DNA of 34,459 bases from Bacteroidota bacterium (GTDB taxonomy: Bacteria > Bacteroidota > Bacteroidia > Bacteroidales > CAIWKO01). The notes beneath the pieces were generated by a model. That model made no database searches. It worked only from the letters and a program-made list of their open reading frames with translations, and had not been told where the DNA came from. Positions 6,974 to 14,865 of the stretch are shown piece by piece. A program made the translations under genes and the position numbers. The stretch's first letter is position 1. Every line of letters begins with the position of its first letter. The stretch is from contig JBAXND010000047.1 in the NCBI GenBank assembly GCA_037133915.1, positions 1 through 34,459 on the forward strand, written 5' to 3'.

Positions 6974-8341
6974 TTACGAAAGCAAAATTTTCATCAGTTC
7001 ATGCACGCTTACCTTTTTCTGGTCGCCGGTTTTCATATCTTTCAGGGTAACATTTCCCGACTTCATTTCGTCGCTGCCGGCCAGTGCCACAAAGCCGATT
7101 TTTTTATTATCGGCATAAGCCATCTGCTTTTTCATTTTGGCAGCATCGGGGTAAAGCTCGGCACTAAGACCTGCTTCGCGCAAAGCAGCAAGAATTTTAA
7201 GTGCGTATTGCTCTTCTTCGCCTCCAAAATTCACAAACATCAGCTTTACGGCCGATGTAATATCTTCCGGAAAGAGATTTAGCTCAAGCAGCACATCGTA
7301 AATGCGGTCGGCACCAAAAGATACACCCACGCCCGAAACTCCCGGCATACCGAATATTCCCGTAAGGTCGTCGTAACGTCCACCTCCGCAGATAGAGCCG
7401 AATTCCATACCTTTTGCCTTTACTTCAATGATGGTACCTGTGTAATAATTCAGTCCGCGTGCCAGCGTGAAATCAAACTCAACATTGTCAATATTGAGAT
7501 TTTTACACAAAGCAAAAAGCTCACTCATCTCCTTCACCCCTGCCCTGCCGGCTTCCGATTCATCAAATAAGGCAGTGTTGGTCAGCAGGCCGTTTTTATC
7601 ATTTTCGCCAAAAGCATCCTCAATAAATTTATCGAGTCGTGCAATCGAATCTTCTGAAATGTCTTTTGTTCTAAGCTCGTTGAAAACGCCGGCTTTACCG
7701 ACTTTATCAATTTTATCAAGTGCTGTAACAATGGCTACAAATTTCTCCTGTTCGCCCAGCACATCGGCGATACCTTTCAATATTTTGCGGTTGTTCACTT
7801 TAATGACAACTTCCAGTCCGAGGCGTTTATACACTTCGTTGATAATCTGAATCAGTTCCAGTTCGTTGATAAGCGAATTGCTGCCGATTACATCCACATC
7901 GCACTGATAGAACTCACGGTAACGGCCTTTTTGGGGTCGGTCGGCGCGCCAAACAGGCTGTATCTGATAGCGTTTAAACGGGAACGAAATCTTAGACTGA
8001 TTCATAACTACAAAGCGTGCAAACGGAACGGTAAGGTCGTAGCGCAACGCCTTTTCACTGATGCGGTTTGTGAGTTTTGCTACCGGTAAGTTTGTGACGT
8101 CGGCAGCATTGATGCCACTCATGAAATCGCCCGAATTGAGTATTTTAAAAATCAAACGGTCGCCTTCTTCGCCATATTTACCCATAAGTGTAGAGAGGTT
8201 CTCCATGGCAGGAGTTTCTATCTGCAGGTAACCGAAGAGTTTGAAAACGGCGCGTATTGTATCGAAAATATAATTTCTGCGTGCCATTTCGTCGGGACCA
8301 AAATCGCGCGTGCCTTTAGGGATGGAACTGTTAACTGCCAT
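6974..8341 (-). CDS. hisS: Histidyl-tRNA synthetase
   Basis: 455 residues. It charges tRNA-His with histidine in the cytoplasm and is a class II enzyme that acts as a dimer. Visible signatures: N-terminal 'PKGTRDFGPDE', motif 1 around 37-48 ('YLQIETPAMEN'), motif 2 around 130-147 ('WRADRPQKGRYREFYQCD'), the histidine-binding motifs 'ARGLNYYTG' (294-302) and 'GGGRYDDLTG' (319-328), and motif 3 'GVSFGADRIYD' (339-349). The anticodon-binding domain follows from about 365. The start MAVNSSIPKG is supported by a TATATTTG box 48 bases upstream. In the message a GAAGGAG-like stretch within a small hairpin (8359-8370) lies about 18 bases before the ATG. No overlap with its neighbours; hutH follows 274 bases downstream on the same strand. 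Confidence 0.97.
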   Translation of the reverse strand: MAVNSSIPKGTRDFGPDEMARRNYIFDTIRAVFKLFGYLQIETPAMENLSTLMGKYGEEGDRLIFKILNSGDFMSGINAADVTNLPVAKLTNRISEKALRYDLTVPFARFVVMNQSKISFPFKRYQIQPVWRADRPQKGRYREFYQCDVDVIGSNSLINELELIQIINEVYKRLGLEVVIKVNNRKILKGIADVLGEQEKFVAIVTALDKIDKVGKAGVFNELRTKDISEDSIARLDKFIEDAFGENDKNGLLTNTALFDESEAGRAGVKEMSELFALCKNLNIDNVEFDFTLARGLNYYTGTIIEVKAKGMEFGSICGGGRYDDLTGIFGMPGVSGVGVSFGADRIYDVLLELNLFPEDITSAVKLMFVNFGGEEEQYALKILAALREAGLSAELYPDAAKMKKQMAYADNKKIGFVALAGSDEMKSGNVTLKDMKTGDQKKVSVHELMKILLS

Positions 8342-8388
8342 AGCAAAAAATAATTAAACTCCTTCAGGAGAAATTAAGAACTTGTCTG

Positions 8389-8396
8389 CAAATATA
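8389..8396 (-). promoter_or_regulatory. Candidate -7 box (TATATTTG) for hisS
   Basis: Minus-strand TATATTTG followed by CA, the common Bacteroidota form. It is 48 bases upstream of the hisS ATG, giving a leader of about 40 bases. No clear -33 TTG. Confidence 0.5.
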
Positions 8397-8437
8397 ACGC
8401 AATGGCATGAAATAACAGTATTGGCGTTTCGGTGCTT

Positions 8438-8525
8438 CGATCTGTCGGCTGACGGACTCAACGACCGAAACTCAGCGACCGAAGAATCCGTAAGCTTCGA
8501 CAGCCCTTCGGTAGGCTCAGGGTAA
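8438..8525. repeat. Probable dispersed intergenic repeat (TTCGGTCG/CTTCGACA-type)
   Basis: This GC-richer stretch between hisS and the phosphodiesterase gene contains two 13-base direct repeats differing at one base (8457-8469 CTCAACGACCGAA and 8471-8483 CTCAGCGACCGAA), the elements CTTCGA and CTTCGACAGCCCTTCG, and GGCTCAGG. It looks like one copy of the short dispersed repeats ('cttcgacaggctcag' style) found between genes in many genomes. No coding capacity. Only one copy is in this window, so the dispersed nature is inferred. Confidence 0.45.
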
Positions 8526-8535
8526 AGCAGGGATA

Positions 8536-9387
8536 TCAGCGCACGATGTACCTTTTCAGGATGTCGGGTCGGTTCGTTATAATGCCGTCGGCACCACGGC
8601 GAATCATCTTTTTCATTTCAGCCGGATTGTCGACCGTCCAAACAAATACCGTTTTATTTAGTTTGTGAATCCTGCGAATGGCGCGGCGTGTAGCAAAGGT
8701 TTTATTCAGGTTTATACCAGAAGCATATTCAAACCACTTTGGCTGCCGCAGTGTGAGCTTTGTATCATAATACACCGGAAATAACGGCAACTTCCCGACA
8801 TACAGTTTTTGCAGCGTTATGGCAGAGTCGGCTTTGTGCATATTGGCAAGCGCAAGGTCGTCGAACGACTGTACGGTGACCCAGCTGTATGCGTTGTATT
8901 TTTTTATCAGAGCCGCGACATTTTTCTCAATTCCGGGCGAAGTATGATTATTTTCTTTGAGTTCAACCAACAGCTTTGTCTTTGCATTGACGGTTTTCAG
9001 GACATCTTCAAGGGATGGTACTTTTTCGCCTTTAAAAAAAATATTGAACCAGGAGCCTGCATCAGCCTGCTGTATTGCCTGATATGTAAGGTTAATAACG
9101 CTGCCATTCATAGATGTAGTGCGATCGAGCAGGGCATCATGAATAACAACCGGAATACGGTCCTTTGTCTGACGCACATCAATCTCAATCCAGTCAACCT
9201 TCATATCCACCGCTTTTTTAAATGCGCCTAATGTATTTTCAGCAGAGATGCCCGCACCGCCACGATGAGCAATATTCACCGTTTGCTGAATTTTTTTGCC
9301 GCTGTCGGCAGGTTGTGTTTTTTGGATATCATTCATCTGTACTGAAGAAAAGATGAGCGTTGATAAAACTAAGGTGATTGCTGACAT
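8536..9387 (-). CDS. Glycerophosphodiester phosphodiesterase family protein, exported
   Basis: 283 residues. Family reaction: hydrolysis of glycerophosphodiesters to glycerol-3-phosphate and an alcohol, metal-dependent, on a TIM barrel. Seen: 'IAHRGGAGISAENT' with His41, Arg42, Glu50 and Asn51; 'EIDVRQTKD' with Glu68 and Asp70; 'VVIHDALLDRTT' with His83 and Asp84; 'LLVELKENN' with Glu142 and Lys144; and the closing 'VWTVDNP...GADGIITNRPD'. All the expected catalytic residues are present. The N-terminus (residues 1-17) is hydrophobic but has no Lys or Arg, so export is likely but the signal is atypical. It starts two bases after the stop of the LOG-family gene, so the two form one transcription unit. 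The exact substrate (phospholipid headgroup or other diester) is not shown. Confidence 0.9.
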   Translation of the reverse strand: MSAITLVLSTLIFSSVQMNDIQKTQPADSGKKIQQTVNIAHRGGAGISAENTLGAFKKAVDMKVDWIEIDVRQTKDRIPVVIHDALLDRTTSMNGSVINLTYQAIQQADAGSWFNIFFKGEKVPSLEDVLKTVNAKTKLLVELKENNHTSPGIEKNVAALIKKYNAYSWVTVQSFDDLALANMHKADSAITLQKLYVGKLPLFPVYYDTKLTLRQPKWFEYASGINLNKTFATRRAIRRIHKLNKTVFVWTVDNPAEMKKMIRRGADGIITNRPDILKRYIVR

Positions 9388-9389
9388 TG

Positions 9390-9995
9390 TTAAAATTTTT
9401 CGGTTTTAAAATTTTCCAGCCACTTCGCTGTTTCAACCAAATCGGAAGTGCGCAGTTTGTGCAGCAGATTAGTTTCATTTTCGTCAATAACAAAAATATT
9501 CTTGTGCTCGGGTCGCACAAAGCCTTCATTCACGTAGTGTTCCGACATTGCAATCAACGGATTGAAGAAGCCAAGCGTATTCAGCAGCCCGATTGGCTTT
9601 TTAATAATGCTAAGCTGATTCAGCGTGAGCATTTCAAAAAATTCGTCCATGGTGCCATAGCCGCCGGGAAGTGCAATAAAGGCATCTGAAATTCCTTCAA
9701 TAATGGATTTGCGTTCGCTGAGTGTATCGGTGATAATCGTTTCGGTAATGCGGTCGTGAGCAAGTTCAACATCCACCAGATTTTTTGTGATGACGCCGGT
9801 AACGGTTCCTCCGTTATCAAGCACCGCATCAGCCAGAACGCCCATAATGCCAACGTTTCCGGCACCATAAACCAGATGTATCTTTTCGTCGGCAAGTAGC
9901 TTTCCGAGCAATTTCGCCCGTTCCGCGTAGGCCGGATTTTTGCCTAAAGCAGAACCACAAAATATCCCAATGCTTTTAATTTCCTTAGTTATCAT
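9390..9995 (-). CDS. LOG-family protein (TIGR00730-type nucleotide 5'-monophosphate nucleosidase)
   Basis: 201 residues with a Rossmann-like fold. The two family signatures are clear: 'YGAGNVGIMG' (43-52) and 'PGGYGTMDE' (110-118), with the preceding 'SERK' (93-96). Known members release the base from nucleoside 5'-monophosphates, including cytokinin ribotides in plants and some bacteria; in most bacteria the physiological substrate is not known. The protein is predicted to be cytoplasmic. It is the first gene of a two-gene unit with the phosphodiesterase gene, separated by two bases. Two TAnnTTTG boxes lie upstream (10016-10023 and 10001-10008). A plant-hormone role should not be assumed from the family name. 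Confidence 0.92.
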   Translation of the reverse strand: MITKEIKSIGIFCGSALGKNPAYAERAKLLGKLLADEKIHLVYGAGNVGIMGVLADAVLDNGGTVTGVITKNLVDVELAHDRITETIITDTLSERKSIIEGISDAFIALPGGYGTMDEFFEMLTLNQLSIIKKPIGLLNTLGFFNPLIAMSEHYVNEGFVRPEHKNIFVIDENETNLLHKLRTSDLVETAKWLENFKTEKF

Positions 9996-10000
9996 TCCTA

Positions 10001-10023
10001 CAAAATTATTTGCAGCAAAAGTA
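10001..10023 (-). promoter_or_regulatory. Two overlapping candidate -7 boxes for the LOG/GDPD unit
   Basis: On the minus strand TACTTTTG (10023-10016, followed by C) and TAATTTTG (10008-10001) both match TAnnTTTG. The first leaves a leader of about 15 bases before the ATG at 9995 and is preferred; the second would make a message starting at or past the ATG. Confidence 0.42.
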
Positions 10024-10084
10024 GCCTGAAAATCCTCTAATAACTTTCTAAGGAAAAGTATTTTTCACCAAAAATATCAACTAT

Positions 10085-10105
10085 AAATTGGCGTAAAATT
10101 GGCGT
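10085..10105. promoter_or_regulatory. Pair of 10-bp direct repeats (AAATTGGCGT), possible operator
   Basis: AAATTGGCGT occurs at 10085-10094 and again at 10096-10105, a period of 11 bases, about one helical turn. The pair lies between the divergent LOG and M16 genes, roughly 60 bases upstream of the M16 start. This spacing suits side-by-side protein binding on one face of DNA. No regulator can be named. Confidence 0.35.
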
Positions 10106-10144
10106 TAATAAGGATAAATGTGTGTTAATGGGAGAGAATTGCCG

Positions 10145-10152
10145 TATTTTTG
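10145..10152 (+). promoter_or_regulatory. TATTTTTG box immediately upstream of the M16 gene
   Basis: A full TAnnTTTG match ending 8 bases before the ATG at 10161. If used, transcription starts nearly at the ATG and the message is almost leaderless. It also rules out the earlier in-frame ATG at 10122. No -33 TTG at the right distance was seen. Confidence 0.3.
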
Positions 10153-10160
10153 TATTTACA

Positions 10161-11405
10161 ATGATAAAAGAATATAAAGTATTTAGCCTGAACAATGGCA
10201 TACGCGTAGTGGTGCAACCGGTGAATTCTCCGATTACACATCTTGGTTTATTTGTTGATGCGGGCTCACGCGATGAAGCACTTGATGAACATGGTATGGC
10301 GCATTTCATTGAGCACATCATTTTTAAAGGCACGCGAAAACGCAAAGCACATCATGTGCTGAGTTGTCTGGAGAATGTAGGTGGCGAAATGAATGCCTTT
10401 ACAGGCAAGGAAGACACCTGTCTGTATGCTTCGTTTCTCAGTCCGCACCTAGACCGGGCAGCCGAACTTTTTTCAGATATTTTATTTCATTCCGTTTATC
10501 CTGCGGCAGAGATACGCAAAGAAAAAGATGTGGTAATTGATGAAATCAATTATTACCGCGACATTCCCGACGACTGCATTTTCGAAGATTTTGAAGCTCA
10601 GATTTTCCGTGATCATCCGATGGGGCGCAGCGTTCTCGGAACAGCCGAAACTGTTAAAAAAATCAATGCCAAAGCCATTCGAAATTTCATTTCTCACAAT
10701 TATATTTCGGGGCGCATCCTTATATGTATCACGGGCAATGTAAATCCTGACGTGGCGTTCAAAACCATCGGGAAATATTTTAATGCACCACTTCCTTATA
10801 GCAGTGTAACAAAGCGAAAGCCACCGGTTCAGTATACGCCCACAACGCTTATCATTGAAAAAGATATCAGTCAGACACATTGCGTTACAGGCATTCCGGC
10901 CTGTTCGCAGAAAGACCCGCGCAGGCTCGTGCTGGCACTGCTTAATAATTATCTGGGTGGTCCGGGCATGAACTCCAGGCTGAACATGAGTGTCAGAGAG
11001 AAGCACGGTCTGGCATACAACATTGAATCTAACTTTGCACCTTTCAGCGATTGCGGAATTTTTAGTATTTATTTCGGCACCGATAATGGAGATTGCGAAA
11101 AAGCAATGCGGCTCATTATGCGTGAAATCAATAATCTCAGAAAAGAAAAACTTGGCACATTGCAGCTGCATCGTGCCAAACAACAGATTAAAGGACAGCT
11201 TGCCATATCGCTCGAATCGAACCTGAACAATATGCTCGGTGCCGGGAAAAGCATGATGGCTTACGGGCAAATTGACAGTATTGGCGCTGTTTGCGATAAA
11301 ATTGACGGCATTACGGCGACACAGGTTCTGGATGTGGCTCAGGCTATTCTTGACCCTTTACGATTTTCAACAGTTATTTACCAACCACAGCGAAATGATT
11401 CCTGA
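10161..11405 (+). CDS. M16 family zinc peptidase (pitrilysin/processing-peptidase-like)
   Basis: 414 residues from ATG 10161 (MIKEYKVFSLNNG). An in-frame ATG at 10122 adds 13 residues that do not resemble the family N-terminus. The inverted zinc motif HxxEH is present as 'HFIEH' (His48, Glu51, His52), with the distal ligand Glu128 in 'VVIDEINYY', 76 residues after the second His, as expected. A second, inactive-type half follows from about residue 180, with the usual 'REKHGLAYNIES' near 290. Family role: an ATP-independent peptidase acting on short or unfolded peptides. No signal peptide is visible, so it is probably cytoplasmic. Its 3' end overlaps the start of the O-methyltransferase gene by 11 bases, so the pair is an operon; I know no functional reason for the pairing. 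Confidence 0.93.
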   Translation: MIKEYKVFSLNNGIRVVVQPVNSPITHLGLFVDAGSRDEALDEHGMAHFIEHIIFKGTRKRKAHHVLSCLENVGGEMNAFTGKEDTCLYASFLSPHLDRAAELFSDILFHSVYPAAEIRKEKDVVIDEINYYRDIPDDCIFEDFEAQIFRDHPMGRSVLGTAETVKKINAKAIRNFISHNYISGRILICITGNVNPDVAFKTIGKYFNAPLPYSSVTKRKPPVQYTPTTLIIEKDISQTHCVTGIPACSQKDPRRLVLALLNNYLGGPGMNSRLNMSVREKHGLAYNIESNFAPFSDCGIFSIYFGTDNGDCEKAMRLIMREINNLRKEKLGTLQLHRAKQQIKGQLAISLESNLNNMLGAGKSMMAYGQIDSIGAVCDKIDGITATQVLDVAQAILDPLRFSTVIYQPQRNDS

Positions 11406-12030
11406 AGAAATACAGGCGTATGCCGAAGCGCATACAGATGCTGAAGACACGCTGCTTCAACGTTTGCGTCGCGATACTCACCTCACCACCATCAACCCCC
11501 GGATGATTTCGGGGCCGGTGCAGGGAAAGCTGCTGCAATTGCTTTGCGCGATGATACAAGCTGGATCAGTATTAGAGATTGGAACTTTTACCGGATATTC
11601 TGCCATCTGCCTTGCACGGGGCATAAGTGCCGAAGGAATGGTTCACACGGTTGAAATGAACCCTGAATTTGAGGACATGGCACAGCAGTATTTCAACGAA
11701 TCAGGATTGGCAGATAAGATTAAAATTTATATCGGAGATGCCTTTGAAGTAGTTCCCGACCTCGATTTCATTTATGATCTGGCCTTTATTGACGGCGACA
11801 AGGAGCATTATCCTGCATTCTATGAATTGGTATTTGACCGCGTTCGCAGCGGCGGTTACATCTTTGCCGATAACGTATTATGGGGTGGAAAAGTGCTGAA
11901 TCCGGGCAGCCATCCCGATAAGGAAACACAAGGAATTATGAAATTCAACGAGATGGTGTTAAAAGACACAAGGGCAGAAAAAGTATTTCTGCCCCTGCGC
12001 GACGGATTATTTATTATCCGTAAAAAATAA
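11395..12030 (+). CDS. SAM-dependent O-methyltransferase, catechol-O-methyltransferase-like family
   Basis: 211 residues from ATG 11395 (MIPEEIQAYAEAH). A longer frame opens at 11272, but the added residues lie inside the M16 gene and do not look like a methyltransferase N-terminus. SAM-binding motif I is 'VLEIGTFTGYS' (59-69); 'HTVEMNPE' follows, with the acidic residue for the ribose. The metal-binding residues are Asp133 in 'FIDGDKEHY' and Asp159-Asn160 in 'ADNVLWGG'. This is the small cation-dependent class that methylates catechol-like or caffeoyl-CoA-like substrates; the actual substrate cannot be read from sequence. It overlaps the M16 gene by 11 bases (translational coupling likely). 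Its stop is only three bases from the end of the convergent surface-protein gene. Confidence 0.93.
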   Translation: MIPEEIQAYAEAHTDAEDTLLQRLRRDTHLTTINPRMISGPVQGKLLQLLCAMIQAGSVLEIGTFTGYSAICLARGISAEGMVHTVEMNPEFEDMAQQYFNESGLADKIKIYIGDAFEVVPDLDFIYDLAFIDGDKEHYPAFYELVFDRVRSGGYIFADNVLWGGKVLNPGSHPDKETQGIMKFNEMVLKDTRAEKVFLPLRDGLFIIRKK

Positions 12031-12033
12031 CTG

Positions 12034-14427
12034 CTATCGTATCAACGTAACGGTACCCTGAGTGTTGTATTCCTTACCGTCATATCCTTTCGCTTCGAGA
12101 ATATAGAAGTAAGTTCCGTCAGCACACTGACCGCCGCCCTTGCTGGTTCCGTCCCATAATTTGGTTACCGTTTTAGATGTTGAAACACCACTTGATGTTT
12201 CATATTCGTACACCTGTTTGCCCCAGCGATTGTGTATAATTACATGCATGGTCTGTACGCCTTCCGATTGCACCTGGAAGAAATCATTCTGACCGTCACC
12301 ATTGGGTGAGAACACGTTTGGTACAACTATGCTCGATGGCTGAACGGCTACGACAGTCATGGTATAAACATCGGTACAATTATCGGGCAAACCGCTGTTT
12401 ATTGTAAGTGTCACGGTGTAAGTTCCCATAACAGTATAGGTATGCATCGGATTCTGAAGATCAGAAGTGCCGCCATCACCAAAATCCCAGCTATAAGTAG
12501 CAGCGCCGTACCCGTCGAATGTGAAGTTTACATCAAAAGGCACATAACCTGTAATGGGTGATTCGGTAAATGAGGCATCGAGCAGCGTATTGGTTGATAT
12601 TGCAGAACTTCCGGTAACCATACAGTTGTTGGGCGAATAAGTTACCGTAACCTGATAATTTCCGGCACACAAGCTATTAGCGGTTGCCCCGGTTTGCGCC
12701 GGAGTAGTATTCCAAATGTAAGAATACGGCGGAATCTGCAAGCCTGTAACCTGTACAGCTATGTTACCATTACAGCTGTTCAGACACGATTCGTCTGTTG
12801 GTGTAAGCTGCAATGTAATACCCGGAGGATTACTAAGAATAACAAAGTTGGTAACCGTACAACCAATATCATCGGTTATTGTCAGGAAATAAGTACCTGC
12901 GGCAAGACTGTCGGTAGTGGCAGTCGTATCGCCCGAGGGCGCCCAGATGTATTGATACGGCTGAATGCCGTTTGATGCTGTGGCTGTTATAGAGCCATCA
13001 AAGTACCCGTTACACGACACTGAATCAACCGAAGATATCGCACCGGCGAGATTGCTGATACTTACCATAACCGAATCGACAGAAATAAAATTGCATTCAT
13101 CAGAAACGGACACCGTATACATGGTTGGTGTTGCAGGCGTAACTGTGGCCGAAGCAATTGTTCCGGCACCATTATCCCAGATATAATTCAGCGGTGGATA
13201 GCCGCCTGTGGCGGTGACGCCGATATTGGCAGCCGTGCCATCACAATGTACTACATCAGGCGACATCACAGTGTTTATTGGCGTGTAGTCCTTTATCAGA
13301 ATAAGAATAGTATCGAAGGTTCCGCATACAGAGTTCAAATAAGAAATGATAACAGATTCGGGACTTTCGGGAATGCCATCGGCAAACGGAGCGATGGTAA
13401 AACTAACGCTATCCTGCCCGGGAAGAATAATCAGGCTGTCGGGAACCATCGGATAATCGAGTCCTTCAACTGCCGTACCGCCAATTTGATAATTTACAAC
13501 GATGGTATCCGTTGCCGGATACGCCAACAGAAAACTGACGATTGCATCATTGCACCCCTCAACAGCAACGGTATCAATATTTGAAGAGTATGAGGTTTCA
13601 AAACTCAATCCATTGGTTGAAAAAGAATTTGCTTCAATAAAAACGCCGGAGTCATAAGAAGCATCTCCGACATCGCCAACAGCAATTTTAATATGGTATT
13701 GCTGACAGTGCTGCACAATTACCTTGGCTGTGAAAACATTGGTAAGCCGGTCATATTGATAATAAACGCCATTGTTGTTGCTCCACGACACGCCTCCGGT
13801 ATTACACACGTTATCAATGGTAACATACTGTGATGAACCGGGCATGAGTGCAATATTCACGGAATTATTGCTAAATGGACCACTCAGTCCGGGACCACTT
13901 ACAAAAAAGCCAAATACATCGTTGAAGGTTGTATTACAAAATTCATCAAACTCTTCGGAACCGAAAACATACCTGAAGCGCAAAGTATCTGCAATGGGGA
14001 CGAAATCAAATTCAAGAATTGCTTTATCATAGACCTGATTGGGGGTTACCATAGTGGCTAAATCAGGATCGCTGCCGGTATTTGTAGGTGAGCCTGCACT
14101 ACCGCTTGAATTGGGACCGATGGCGGTGGAGCACATGCCGGTTGTGAGTATTATTCCGCTTGAAAACCCAAGCTGTGTGGTGGCAAGACCTGCTGTTGAA
14201 AAAGACCCCAGCTGGGTGGAAGAGATATTTCCGCCCGATCCGTTAAATGTAACATTGCTAACCGTTACACCGCCTCCAACAAGTATTGATTGAACCAGCT
14301 GTGATGGCGTCATGCTGAGACCACTACCCTCAACAACAGACAATTGCCCGTAACTCAGACCAGAACATGAAATCAGCGCGGCAATGCCAAGCAACATGTA
14401 TAGACGGAAAAATCTAGTTATAACCAT
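12034..14427 (-). CDS. Secreted surface protein: choice-of-anchor L, Calx-beta-like, SprB repeats, PKD, T9SS type B sorting domain
   Basis: 797 residues. Signal peptide about 1-27 ('LYMLLGIAALISCSGLSYGQ'). Domains in order: choice-of-anchor L (about 38-270, 'FGSEEFDEFCNTTFNDVFGFF'-like core), a Calx-beta-like strand domain (about 285-380, 'VVNYQIGGTAVEGLDY'), an Ig-like segment (385-460), two SprB-type repeats (about 463-535 'VSCNGYFDGSITATASNG' and 540-620), a PKD domain (622-700, 'YSWDFGDGGTSDLQNPMHTY'), and a type B (gliding-motility-associated) sorting domain at 701-797 ('VVPNVFSPNGDGQNDFF', 'IHNRWGKQVY', 'DGTYFYILEA'). Known biology: type B domains direct export through T9SS, usually to the cell surface. 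It is likely an adhesin or matrix protein; no enzymatic domain is seen. A TATTTTTG box lies 67 bases upstream. Confidence 0.93.
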   Translation of the reverse strand: MVITRFFRLYMLLGIAALISCSGLSYGQLSVVEGSGLSMTPSQLVQSILVGGGVTVSNVTFNGSGGNISSTQLGSFSTAGLATTQLGFSSGIILTTGMCSTAIGPNSSGSAGSPTNTGSDPDLATMVTPNQVYDKAILEFDFVPIADTLRFRYVFGSEEFDEFCNTTFNDVFGFFVSGPGLSGPFSNNSVNIALMPGSSQYVTIDNVCNTGGVSWSNNNGVYYQYDRLTNVFTAKVIVQHCQQYHIKIAVGDVGDASYDSGVFIEANSFSTNGLSFETSYSSNIDTVAVEGCNDAIVSFLLAYPATDTIVVNYQIGGTAVEGLDYPMVPDSLIILPGQDSVSFTIAPFADGIPESPESVIISYLNSVCGTFDTILILIKDYTPINTVMSPDVVHCDGTAANIGVTATGGYPPLNYIWDNGAGTIASATVTPATPTMYTVSVSDECNFISVDSVMVSISNLAGAISSVDSVSCNGYFDGSITATASNGIQPYQYIWAPSGDTTATTDSLAAGTYFLTITDDIGCTVTNFVILSNPPGITLQLTPTDESCLNSCNGNIAVQVTGLQIPPYSYIWNTTPAQTGATANSLCAGNYQVTVTYSPNNCMVTGSSAISTNTLLDASFTESPITGYVPFDVNFTFDGYGAATYSWDFGDGGTSDLQNPMHTYTVMGTYTVTLTINSGLPDNCTDVYTMTVVAVQPSSIVVPNVFSPNGDGQNDFFQVQSEGVQTMHVIIHNRWGKQVYEYETSSGVSTSKTVTKLWDGTSKGGGQCADGTYFYILEAKGYDGKEYNTQGTVTLIR

Positions 14428-14493
14428 TATGATAATTTAAAATGAGTTTCACTATGACATAAAAATAAGGTAAATGGTTGCATAAACCAGGCA

Positions 14494-14501
14494 CAAAAAT
14501 A
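14494..14501 (-). promoter_or_regulatory. Candidate -7 box (TATTTTTG) for the choice-of-anchor L gene
   Basis: Minus-strand TATTTTTG followed by TG, a full TAnnTTTG match, 67 bases before the ATG at 14427. It separates this gene from the small lipoprotein gene upstream. Confidence 0.42.
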
Positions 14502-14575
14502 TTCAAAAAAACTTAATAATGAGGAAAACAGACGGTTCCCTTAATAAGAGTCATAAGAAACCTGCCCGATAAGGG

Positions 14576-14707
14576 TTAATGGGCAATACCCATTTTAACA
14601 TCACGATTGTGGTATCTCATAGCCGTACAACGATGGCTGCAACTTCCTAAGACAACTAAACACGCGAGAGAAAAAGCGACGATTACCAACATTTTTTTCT
14701 TTTTCAT
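14576..14707 (-). CDS. Small lipoprotein, 43 residues, hidden between two large genes
   Basis: A short frame from ATG 14707 to TAA at 14576 translates to a lysine-rich start (MKKKKMLVIV), a hydrophobic core, and a lipobox 'VLGSC' with the lipidation Cys at residue 23. The mature part is 21 residues: CSHRCTAMRYHNRDVKMGIAH. The n-region, h-region and lipobox order is what a type II signal peptide needs, and it is unlikely to arise by chance in an AT-rich gap. Location is inferred as the outer or inner membrane facing the periplasm. It lies 164 bases downstream of the first subtilase gene and 148 bases upstream of the surface-protein gene, all on the same strand. A 5-bp hairpin (ATGGG/CCCAT, 14579-14593) covers its last codons. 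Function unknown. Confidence 0.72.
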   Translation of the reverse strand: MKKKKMLVIVAFSLACLVVLGSCSHRCTAMRYHNRDVKMGIAH

Positions 14708-14865
14708 GGCTGTAATATTGCTGTTTGACGAGGTATTTCGATTTCTACGAGAATTTTCGCTGAAATGTTGCGTGTATTTTTTCTTATTAATTTCTTCGGC
14801 CTGAAGTTGAGCTTGCCATAGTAAATAAACCCAATTTCACCGTTATTGTCAAAACGTTCATTGCG

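Noticed and set aside
5161..8341. Histidine utilisation (hut) operon
   Set aside because: Only the lyase is present; hisS is an unrelated translation gene and hutU, hutI and hutG/ftcD-like genes are absent from the window.
10482..11270. 262-codon open frame antisense to the M16 gene
   Set aside because: Lies fully inside a well-supported gene with conserved zinc motif; its translation shows no domain.
14607..14804. 65-codon plus-strand frame between the subtilase and surface-protein genes
   Set aside because: It is antisense to the better-supported small lipoprotein gene, and its translation has no recognisable features.
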